NCBI GenBank assembly: GCA_036877525.1
Contig: JAZGTH010000034.1
Location: 3,596,001-3,660,000 of the forward strand
Source: Chromobotia macracanthus
Lineage: Eukaryota; Chordata; Actinopteri; Cypriniformes; Botiidae
Reading direction: 5' to 3'
DNA: 64,000 nt
A program made the position numbers and the translations under genes. The stretch's first letter is position 1. Every line of letters begins with the position of its first letter. Below, piece by piece: positions 40,189-48,615 of this stretch. The notes beneath the pieces were generated by a model, which saw nothing but the letters and a program-made list of their open reading frames with translations, was not told the origin of the DNA and ran no database searches.

Positions 40189-40291
40189 TGTAACATCACG
40201 CCAGCAGAGGGAGCCCTCACCGGAATACTGACTGCTCATGCTCCCTCTGCTGAACTCTGAACTTTGAACTATGAACTTCCTGTTTGGCAGC

Positions 40292-40299
40292 TATATAAA
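40292..40299 (+). promoter_or_regulatory. LTR TATA box TATATAAA
   Basis: TATATAAA lies 31 bp before GCGAAGT, the inferred transcript start at 40,323. The same 31-bp spacing is found in the 3' LTR (45,006 to 45,037) and in the solo LTRs at 57,914 to 57,945 and 61,294 to 61,325. Confidence 0.8.
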
Positions 40300-40322
40300 C
40301 CTTGCTGCCACATGGCCACGTT

Positions 40323-40332
40323 GCGAAGTATT
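40323..40332 (+). promoter_or_regulatory. Inferred transcript 5' end and self-primer
   Basis: GCGAAGTATT is the exact reverse complement of 40,649-40,658 just after the LTR. In the Tf1/sushi group the first bases of the transcript fold back onto the primer-binding site and are cleaved to prime reverse transcription. Position and complementarity are seen; the mechanism is inferred from that group. Confidence 0.75.
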
Positions 40333-40594
40333 GCCAGCTTAACACCTGACTACTAAGCATTCTCTTTTACTGCCTGCTTTCCTGTGTTACCTATTGTTTG
40401 GTTCTCGTTTTCTGATTTTTGCCTAGCCCCTTTGTTTGACACCTGGATCGGACTGTTTGTTTAGATATTGATTCTCTGCCTGGATTTACGACCTCTGATT
40501 TACGTCTCTCCCTTTTGTTGTGTTGCATGGTTGGACTATCTATGTGTATTACGACCCTTTGCCTGTACTTTCGACTTTGAATATGGATAACCCC

Positions 40595-40600
40595 AATAAA
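40595..40600 (+). terminator. Polyadenylation signal AATAAA inside gag codons 5-6
   Basis: AATAAA reads as Asn-Lys in the MDNPNKH start of gag. The active copy for ending the transcript would be the 3' LTR equivalent at 45,309-45,314. Confidence 0.65.
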
Positions 40601-40648
40601 CATCCGCAACTGGATCCTGCTTCAGCTTCTGCCTCAGCCCCCTTACAG

Positions 40649-40658
40649 AATACTTCGC
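40649..40658 (+). promoter_or_regulatory. Primer-binding site for self-priming
   Basis: AATACTTCGC lies one base after the TG...CA LTR end and pairs perfectly with 40,323-40,332. I saw no TGG-type match to a tRNA 3' end here. Confidence 0.75.
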
Positions 40659-41078
40659 CTACCCTCAATCCAGCGGATGTTTCACAGCTGCAAGCTGCAT
40701 TTGTCTACCAGGGAGAACTATTACGCAGCTACCACGAACAGCTAGCTAACGTACAGGCATCGAATGAACTACTGCTCCAGCGACTTTGCTCTCCTCCTTC
40801 CACCACGTCGAGCACGGTAAGACTTGCTCTTCCCGATAAGTTTGATGGTTCTGCAGAACGGTGTAAAGGGTTCATTCGACAAGTACGCACTTATTTGGAA
40901 TCGTTGGGGGATCAGTCTCATGCTAGTTCTGATCAATGCTCTTTTATCATGTCACTATTATCTGGCAAGGCTATTGATTGGGCTGCTGCGGTTTGGGAGA
41001 CGGACGAACAGTTTAGATCTTCACCTGAGTATTTTTTGCAACAACTCCGAGAAGTATTTGAATATCCTGCTGGGGGGT

Positions 41079-44000
41079 CGGGATGTTTCGTCTCGTCTTT
41101 TACACCTTTCTCAAGGCTCACATAGTGCAGCAGAGCACGCAGTTGAATTCAGGACTCTTGCAGCTCAGAGTGGATGGAATGATGCTGCACTTAAAGGGGT
41201 GTTTCGGGAAAGCCTATGTCCCCAATTGCAGTTGGAGATGGCATGTCGAGGTGAGGAATCTTCTTTCAATGACTTTGTTAACATGACTGTTAAGATTGAT
41301 AATTTGCTCAGGAACTCACCTAAACCCAAGCAAGCGCATGCATCCCACCTTATGTCACGACCTGCACTTCGGAATCCTGAGGCACCATGTGTTACCAAGC
41401 CCATGCAAGTAGGATCTACCAGGCTGTCTGAGGACGAGCGTAGACGAAGGTTCATCAACAACCTCTGCTTTTATTGTGGTGAACCAGGTCATCATAAGTC
41501 ACAGTGTCCTCAAAAGACCCGGAGGTCCCTCACAGCACAAGACCGGGTGAATGTGGACACCTTTTCACAAAATCCAGTTAAAGTCTTCACATTACCTGTA
41601 CAGATTTCTACCGAAAGTGGTTCTTTTATGTTGACAGCATTAGTAGATTCCGGCGCCGCTCTCAACCTCATCAACTCGGACATCGCCCGGAAACATCAAC
41701 TACCCACCATTCCATGCTTTCCACCTATCAGTATTACGGCTGTCAATAACCAACCCATCAAAGGAGGAGTTCTGGAACAGACCCGATCACTGAAAATGCA
41801 AATTGGGGTTTTTCATGAAGAGAACATCTCTCTATATCTGATCGACTCACCCAAATATGAAATAATTTTAGGAATGCCATGGCTAAGTTGCCACGATCCC
41901 CACATCTCCTGGCGCACGGGTGAGCTGACCCACTGGTCTCCATTCTGTTTTAGTCACTGTCTAACCCTTAAGCAGTCCAGTCCATGTCTGTCCACAAGCA
42001 TGGGGAGCCCTCCGAGCCTGACCCAACCAAAGATCCCCAAGGTTTATAACGAGCTTTTGGAGGTCTTCAGCAAGGTTAAAGCCACACAGTTACCACCACA
42101 TCGGCACTGGGACTGTGCTATAGACCTTCTTCCCAACATGTGTCCTCCCAAAAGCAAAGTCTACCCGCTGTCACGCCAAGAAGCACAGGCTATGGAGGAC
42201 TACATCAAGGAGGCTCTGGAAGCTGGCTTTATCCGTCCTTCTACTTCTCCCGCTGCAGCCGGCTTCTTCTTCGTGGAGAAGAAGGATGGGGGTCTGCGTC
42301 CGTGCATCGACTACAGAGGCCTCAATAATGTCACTGTTAAATTCAGGTATCCACTGCCTCTAGTCCCTTCTGCCCTAGAACAACTCAGGAAGGCCAAAAT
42401 TTTTACTAAACTCGACTTGAGAAACGCTTATAACCTGATACGCATCAGGGACGGAGATGAGTGGAAGACAGCTTTTCTCACCACCAGGGGGCACTACGAA
42501 TACCTGGTTATGCCCTTTGGCCTTGCCAATGCCCCAGCCGTCTTCCAATCCTTCATAAATGAAGTCTTCAAAGATGTCCTCCACAAGTATGTCATCGCAT
42601 ATCTTGACGACATCCTAATCTATTCCCTGAATGAAGAGGATCATGTCACTCATGTCAAGAGTGTTCTTTCCAAGCTTCTCAATCACCAACTCTATGTCAA
42701 GACTGAAAAATGTGAGTTTCATGTGAAGCAGACAACATTCCTGGGGTACAACATCAGCCACCAGGGCGTTGAAATGGATGTTTCTAAGGTAACCGCCGTC
42801 ACTGAGTGGCCGCAGCCCTCCACGTTGAAAGAATTGCAGAGGTTCCTGGGCTTTGCTAACTTCTATCAACACTTCATTAGAAACTACAGTTCTATTGCTG
42901 CACCTCTCACCTCATTACTCAAGGGAAAACCCAGAAAGTTGTCATGGAACGCTTCCGCCAATGCAGCCTTCCAAAAGCTCAAGACCAGCTTCACGACGGC
43001 CCCCATCCTTAAACATCCAGATCCAGAACTCCCCTTCATTGTGGAGGTCGATGCTTCTGACTGCGGGATTGGAGCCGTGCTCTCTCAACGTCACGGACAG
43101 CCTCCCAAGCTTTTCCTGTGTGCCGCCTTCTCTCGGAAGCTAACCCCCGCTGAGTTTAATTATGATGTGGGAAACAAAGAGCTTCTGTCAATGAAGGCTG
43201 CCATGGAAGAGTGGAGACATTGGCTCGAGGGGGCAGCTCATCCTTTTCAAGTTATCACGGACCATAAGAACCTTGAGTATGTCAAGTCTGCTCGACGTCT
43301 GAATTCACGCCAGGCAAGATGGTCTCTGTTCTTTTCACGATTCCATTTTACAGTTACTTATCGTCCAGGCTCCAAGAATAGCAAGGCAGATGCACTATCC
43401 AGGCGCCATGATCCCCCACGACAGAACTACAATCCTGAACCTATCCTAAGTCCAGCCTTGTTTGTTGCTCCGGTCAACTGGGACATAATGGAGGAAATTC
43501 ACCAGGCCGTCCTCACAGAACCATCACCACCGAACTGCCCCCCCTCCAAACAATATGTTCCCCAGACACTACGTCACCGGGTCATCCAGTGGGTCCACAC
43601 ATCACTCAGCACGGGACATCCCGGCATTTCACGAACCCTTAAACTTGTGCAGAATTCCTTCTGGTGGCCTTCAATGACCAAAGATGTGGCCAATTATGTC
43701 AAGTCTTGCTCCATCTGTGCCCAGTCCAAGACTCCCAGGGACCTGCCGACGGGACTTCTACAGCCTCTCCCGATTCCCCAACGACCTTGGTCTCACCTCT
43801 CCATCGACTTCATCACTGACTTACCCCTGTCTGATGGTTACACCACAATTCTGGTCATCGTCGACCGCTTCTCCAAAGCCTGTCGTCTGGTTCCATTAAA
43901 AGGATTACCTACTGCCATGGAGACTGCTCAAGCCATGTTCCACCATGTCTTTCGAAACTATGGTCTACCTGAAGACATTGTATCAGATCGAGGAACTCAG

Positions 44001-44945
44001 TTCACCTCTCAGGTTTGGAAATCCTTTTGTAACCTTTTAGATATCAATGTGAGTTTAACCTCTGGCTATCATCCGCAGTCAAACGGTCAGGTGGAGAGGC
44101 TGAACCAAGAGATCGGCAGGTACCTGCGGACTTACTGCAGCCGCGAACAACATCGCTGGGCTGAATTTCTCCCTTGGACCGAGTATGCCCAGAACTCACT
44201 CACGCACTCCTCTACAGGACTCACACCATTTCAATGTGTGCTGGGTTACCAGCCTCCCCTGTTCCCGTGGTCAGGAGAACCATCGTCTGTGCCTGCTGTT
44301 AACAACTGGATTCGTAACAGTGAGAGGGTGTGGGACAGTGCCCATGTACGGCTTCAACGCGCTGTGAGGAGGCAGGAGATTAACGCTAACCGTCACCGTC
44401 GACCACACCCTCCATACCAACCTGGACAAAGGGTCTGGCTCTCCACGAGGGATCTCAAGCTACGTCTGCCGAGCAGGAAGCTCTCTCCCAGGTATGTTGG
44501 CCCATTTAAAATCATAAGACAGATTAATGAGGTCACTTACCAATTAGAGCTTCCTGCTGACTACCACATCTCTCCTTCTTTCCATGTGTCACTCCTCAAA
44601 CCTTTCCACCGGGACGCTGACCCCGAGGCCATATTGCAGGAGCCACCGCCACCGCTGGACATTGGCGGAACGCCGGCCTACAAGGTGAACGTCCTGCTTG
44701 ACTCACGGCGAAGAGGGGGTCAGTTACAATACCTGGTGGATTGGGAGGGATACGGCCCAGAGGAGAGATCGTGGGTAGCGGCAGGGGACATTCTGGATCC
44801 CTCGCTCACGGAGGAGTTTCATCGAGCCAGACCTGACCGTCCAGCACCACGTCCACGGGGACGCCACGTAGAGCACCTGGAGGTGCTCCTAGAGGGGGGT
44901 TCTGTAACATCACGCCAGCAGAGGGAGCCCTCACCGGAATACTGA
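41079..44945 (+). CDS. pol: Distal gag plus pol polyprotein (CCHC, protease, RT, RNase H, integrase, chromodomain)
   Basis: The open frame extends from 40,824 to the TGA at 44,943-44,945; real coding begins after the gag break near 41,079. Counting codons from 40,824: remaining capsid 86-180; zinc knuckle CFYCGEPGHHKSQC 215-228; retropepsin LVDSGA with Asp at 275; reverse transcriptase with YLDD at 593-596; RNase H EVDASDCGIG with Asp 743; integrase D995, D1055 and E1091, an exact D,D35E spacing; a GPF/Y-type module; chromodomain 1284-1335 with Y1286, W1307 and Y1310. The last 13 codons are encoded by the 3' LTR and end REPSPEY. No internal stop or frameshift is present, and every catalytic residue I checked is there. 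The polyprotein would mature in cytoplasmic particles and integrate cDNA in the nucleus. Gag and pol seem to share one frame, so a programmed shift is not evident. Confidence 0.95.
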   Translation, partial: RDVSSRLLHLSQGSHSAAEHAVEFRTLAAQSGWNDAALKGVFRESLCPQLQLEMACRGEESSFNDFVNMTVKIDNLLRNSPKPKQAHASHLMSRPALRNPEAPCVTKPMQVGSTRLSEDERRRRFINNLCFYCGEPGHHKSQCPQKTRRSLTAQDRVNVDTFSQNPVKVFTLPVQISTESGSFMLTALVDSGAALNLINSDIARKHQLPTIPCFPPISITAVNNQPIKGGVLEQTRSLKMQIGVFHEENISLYLIDSPKYEIILGMPWLSCHDPHISWRTGELTHWSPFCFSHCLTLKQSSPCLSTSMGSPPSLTQPKIPKVYNELLEVFSKVKATQLPPHRHWDCAIDLLPNMCPPKSKVYPLSRQEAQAMEDYIKEALEAGFIRPSTSPAAAGFFFVEKKDGGLRPCIDYRGLNNVTVKFRYPLPLVPSALEQLRKAKIFTKLDLRNAYNLIRIRDGDEWKTAFLTTRGHYEYLVMPFGLANAPAVFQSFINEVFKDVLHKYVIAYLDDILIYSLNEEDHVTHVKSVLSKLLNHQLYVKTEKCEFHVKQTTFLGYNISHQGVEMDVSKVTAVTEWPQPSTLKELQRFLGFANFYQHFIRNYSSIAAPLTSLLKGKPRKLSWNASANAAFQKLKTSFTTAPILKHPDPELPFIVEVDASDCGIGAVLSQRHGQPPKLFLCAAFSRKLTPAEFNYDVGNKELLSMKAAMEEWRHWLEGAAHPFQVITDHKNLEYVKSARRLNSRQARWSLFFSRFHFTVTYRPGSKNSKADALSRRHDPPRQNYNPEPILSPALFVAPVNWDIMEEIHQAVLTEPSPPNCPPSKQYVPQTLRHRVIQWVHTSLSTGHPGISRTLKLVQNSFWWPSMTKDVANYVKSCSICAQSKTPRDLPTGLLQPLPIPQRPWSHLSIDFITDLPLSDGYTTILVIVDRFSKACRLVPLKGLPTAMETAQAMFHHVFRNYGLPEDIVSDRGTQFTSQVWKSFCNLLDINVSLTSGYHPQSNGQVERLNQEIGRYLRTYCSREQHRWAEFLPWTEYAQNSLTHSSTGLTPFQCVLGYQPPLFPWSGEPSSVPAVNNWIRNSERVWDSAHVRLQRAVRRQEINANRHRRPHPPYQPGQRVWLSTRDLKLRLPSRKLSPRYVGPFKIIRQINEVTYQLELPADYHISPSFHVSLLKPFHRDADPEAILQEPPPPLDIGGTPAYKVNVLLDSRRRGGQLQYLVDWEGYGPEERSWVAAGDILDPSLTEEFHRARPDRPAPRPRGRHVEHLEVLLEGGSVTSRQQREPSPEY
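44892..44902 (+). promoter_or_regulatory. Polypurine tract
   Basis: GAGGGGGGTTC immediately precedes the 3' LTR TGTAAC. It primes plus-strand DNA synthesis in LTR elements and here also encodes part of the pol C-terminus. Confidence 0.85.
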
Positions 44946-45361
44946 CTGCTCATGCTCCCTCTGCTGAACTCTGAACTTTGAACTATGAACTTCCTGTTTG
45001 GCAGCTATATAAACCTTGCTGCCACATGGCCACGTTGCGAAGTATTGCCAGCTTAACACCTGACTACTAAGCATTCTCTTTTACTGCCTGCTTTCCTGTG
45101 TTACCTATTGTTTGGTTCTCGTTTTCTGATTTTTGCCTAGCCCCTTTGTTTGACACCTGGATCGGACTGTTTGTTTAGATATTGATTCTCTGCCTGGATT
45201 TACGACCTCTGATTTACGTCTCTCCCTTTTGTTGTGTTGCATGGTTGGACTGTCTATGTGTATTACGACCCTTTGTCTGTACTTTCGACTTTGAATATGG
45301 ATAACCCCAATAAACATCCGCAACTGGATCCTGCTTCAGCTTCTGCCTCAGCCCCCTTACA
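44903..45361 (+). repeat. 3' LTR (459 bp)
   Basis: Same length and ends as the 5' LTR, with two substitutions. The pol stop codon lies 43 bp inside it. TATA at 45,006-45,013 and AATAAA at 45,309-45,314. Confidence 0.96.
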
Positions 45362-45366
45362 GAGTG
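45362..45366. repeat. Target-site duplication GAGTG, right copy
   Basis: Matches 40,184-40,188. Confidence 0.9.
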
Positions 45367-46792
45367 GAGATTATTTTTTGTTCACTGCTTCATACAGTAA
45401 ATCTATTTGCCAAAGTTTAATGGTCAGGGAATCATTTCAGTTGTGGTTTAACTTTTCTTATGAATCACATTACCAATCAATCTAAGTAAAGGCATTCATA
45501 AAGGATCATATTGTTACAAATTTTCTTTCATTTTTCTCAAGTAAGAGAAGTGAAAAATGCTATAACTTAGAACTCAAGAGTTACAAATATAAACCATTAC
45601 AAATAGATTATCTCACGCACCAAAACTGGATTTTCCAAAATAAGTAACACATTAGAAATGTTGCTAAAAATGAGTTATTTCAGTTATTCCTATAATATTT
45701 CAACACAGATCATTTGGGAAAGCTGTCATAATTAAGTGATACAGATACAATTAATTGATTAAGTGAAGGCATCTTTTTGATTGTTTGTCCAAACCTGCTG
45801 TGATCATGGTAAGCCATACAACATTTTGTCAATCACTTATGTTCTATTTCTGTGGTGTAGCCCCACCTCAAAACTGGACCAAAATTGGACTCCTCAATCA
45901 ATACAAAATGGTTTAGCACTGTGGTAATCTACACCTTCAGCCCAAAAGCATTAAATCATTCTCTTTAGGCAACACACAATCTGGATCAGACAGAATTAGC
46001 CTACTTTTCTGAGCCTTTTTTGGTTGCTAGCAGGCATTCCTATTTGACTACACCATCTGACTGAATCAGATGATGGATCCCGTGAGCTCCACCTTCAGCA
46101 GTCATCATAACCTATCACAGCTCATTTGTATACAACTGAACTCAGCTTAACTTTGTTGCACCCCAGTGGACGCTGTCATCTTTAATCACCAACTCTGAAA
46201 ATGAATGACTTCTCGTCACTTTGTTGTATTTTTACAGTGTTTCTCTGTTAACCTAGAGCACAGAATCCCTCTTCCATTGTAAGCATATGTCTATTAGCAT
46301 CTCTAATTAAAAGCAACCAAATGTATCTAACTTAAAGTAACCAAAGGTAGAGCTGGTGATCAAAGACCATTTGTTCTTTCTTCTGCTTGGTATTGCCTGC
46401 TACGATAATGAACAGGCAATACTGCATCCTCTGATTACAGCTATTTGCATTTGCCTTTTCAATCCTGTAATGAACACAAAGTTAAATCTAAGGCAAAACT
46501 GTAAACACAAGATTGGGAGATGGCATGTTTTTAGCAGAAGCTAAATTACAACTTTACCTTTGTAAACATATTTGTGGTAATGTTTGTCCTCAAATATCAA
46601 CAAAAAGTAGAACATCTAATAATCTTTCCTTTCTGTCTTGTTTGTGTGTCTATTTGACTTTTATACATATTATTTAGATTTAATAAATTATATATTAAAT
46701 TGTTTAAATTGTTACTAATAAAAAGAACCAAGTATCATAGTGTTTTTGCTGTAGGTTGTTTACATCAATATAGATTTCATGTATTGATGTAA

Positions 46793-46825
46793 CCCCCCCC
46801 CACACACACACACACACACACACAC
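46793..46825. repeat. C run and CA microsatellite
   Basis: Nine C followed by twelve CA units. Confidence 0.92.
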
Positions 46826-48577
46826 TAAAATCACTATAACCACAACAAAAGCAATGTCATAAAAATGTAATATTGTATTAATAGTAAGATTTATTAAAAT
46901 TAAGTAGCAGAAAGGATCATTTCTTCATCAGCTAAACACTTGGTTTGTGGCTGCAAAATAATAACAATGCATTAATATAGAATGTGCTGTCATGTGTGCT
47001 TATTGTCATTTTACAACAACTTCCAACATCTACCCATTCTCCAAACCCACCTCTGCAGGGATCCATGTCCAATCAGAATTTAGAGTCGGAATTATGTCTG
47101 TTTTACAATGGCTTTGAAAGAGGCAGATATAATCAGATTTGAGAGGTGTTTTGTAATCTGATATTTATGGGCAGGGTAATGTACTTATTTAGATAAATTA
47201 AAATTAAGAACATTTAGATTAAATGGGTAGGGAGCCACATCATGTCATTATTGTTTCATGTCAGGTTGAAAAATCAATGTCGGAAACCTAATTCAGATTT
47301 GTCAAACCCATATTATTTTCAAAGATCCAGTAGGTGCTCACCATATCAAATAACAGAGCAATAAAGAAATAAGACATATTGCAACCAAAGAATACCTTAA
47401 TTAAAAATTTATCACACCACCCATAGACCAACTACTCACAAGCACCCAAACACAAGAGTAATGACTGGCATGCTTTGTGCTAATGGATGGAGATGTTTGC
47501 AAATGAAAGTACCCAATCGCCCATTGCCCTCACAAGTATCATTGACCAGTAGAACATAACTAATTGTGGCAGAGTTCAACCCAGGGCACGTTTGATAATG
47601 GCTTTCATGCCATAATTTGTGTGAAAAAGAAATTGTTTTCTGAACCCTGGATCTGTGTTATGCAGATGAGGCCATTATCTACCCATTTGAGCTTATGTCT
47701 ACCTGCCTGTTTGATTGAGTTCTTTGCAACTGCATCAGCATAGATTTTCGCCTAGAGACCTGTGCTTCTTTTTTGTTTATGGCAGAAAAGAGCTAAAACC
47801 CTCCAATTTTTTTATAAACTTAAGGGTTCATGCCTGACTGTTTCTCAATATTAAATCAATTCAGGGCTGCCAAAACTGTATATTCAAGTAAAGCTTTTTA
47901 CTATAGGCGCCAATTAAAATAGCATTATTATAAAATCAGCATATTTTAGCTTTTTTCAACAAAGTGGAGACTGATCACCAATGAAAGTGTTTCTTCAAAC
48001 TGTTATCTGTTAACTGTCATCTAGATTAAAAGATTTATCACATTCCCTGGAATAACAATCTGATCAATTGTTCTCTAAAATCCTTGGAGGAATGGTAAAT
48101 GTCAGTGGGCACAGTGATTCTTTGGTATAAAGTGTAGTGTTTTTATATGTTAATACAGTATGTATTATATTTATGGCTGAGGATTATGTTGGCATACTTT
48201 AAGACACAAGCTTGGATATTTGAGTCCTGACTTTAACATTTCAGTATATACTATATTGTATCATACTCTAATATTTTGTCAAAGGGCAGACCCATATGCA
48301 TTTACAAATGCCTGGACTGAGGCCTGAATTAGAACCATCCCTGTTTGTTGATGGATGGTTAAAGAGGATGCTGGAATATTATCTTGACTAATGCATTGAT
48401 TGTCTTTCCTAGACCATATTAGGATTTCAGGCACCAAGACTGGTTCCCCTTGTCTACCCTTAATGTAATATGTTATTGATCAAGTAAAGAGCAGTGCAAA
48501 TATAACTTCTTTATATTAATATGATGCATTTCTCTGTTTAGCAATAGCTTAAATTAAGGGGTATCCTTACACACCAG

Positions 48578-48615
48578 GCAGGCAACAGCTCTGTAAATAA
48601 GCAACTGTTGCCTGC
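48578..48615. repeat. 11-bp-arm hairpin
   Basis: GCAGGCAACAG, 16-base loop, CTGTTGCCTGC: perfect arms. Confidence 0.75.

Larger units (their letters stand above)
40189..40647 (+). repeat. 5' LTR (459 bp)
   Basis: It starts TGTAACATC and ends CCCTTACA. It contains a TATA box, an inferred transcript start, the gag start codon and an AATAAA. It differs from the 3' LTR only in an A/G (GGACTATC versus GGACTGTC) and a C/T (TTTGCCTG versus TTTGTCTG). A G follows the CA in both LTRs and in the related solo LTR at 61,225, so the true edge may be CA or CAG. Confidence 0.96.
40583..41125 (+). pseudogene. gag: gag, N-terminal part, frame broken at a G run
   Basis: Starts at ATG 40,583 inside the 5' LTR; the frame is open upstream to 40,520, but this ATG follows the inferred transcript start and has a related ATG in the other LTRs. 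The first 22 codons (MDNPNKHPQL...) are LTR-encoded. A Gln/Leu-rich coiled-coil-like stretch follows (about residues 40-70), then a capsid start reading LPDKFDGSAERCKGFI and a LLSGKAIDWAA block, as in sushi/RTL-type capsids. At 41,072-41,077 six Gs shift the frame and translation ends at the stop 41,123-41,125. The remaining capsid and the zinc knuckle continue in the next frame. The break sits within the capsid, so it is a mutation or sequence error rather than a programmed shift. Confidence 0.85.
40189..45361 (+). mobile_element. Nearly intact Ty3/gypsy chromovirus, Tf1/sushi type
   Basis: A 5,173-bp LTR retrotransposon: two 459-bp TG...CA LTRs, 5-bp target duplication, a predicted self-priming site just after the 5' LTR, gag, one long pro-RT-RNaseH-IN-chromodomain frame, and a G-rich polypurine tract before the 3' LTR. 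The LTRs differ at only two positions, so the insertion is recent. There is no envelope gene. Gag is interrupted by one frameshift in a run of six G. Pol has no stop over more than 1,280 codons. The chromodomain and the capsid pattern place it with vertebrate sushi-like chromoviruses, the group from which the mammalian RTL/PEG10 genes are thought to derive. Confidence 0.96.

Noticed and set aside
41040..41130. Programmed ribosomal frameshift between gag and pol
   Set aside because: The break is in mid-capsid, upstream of the zinc knuckle. The G run fits an indel better than a slippery site with a downstream structure.
41083..44367. Many overlapping frames inside the retrotransposon on both strands
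   Set aside because: They are shadows of the gag-pol frame.
44946..45361. Envelope gene between pol and the 3' LTR
   Set aside because: Pol runs directly into the LTR, leaving no room for one.
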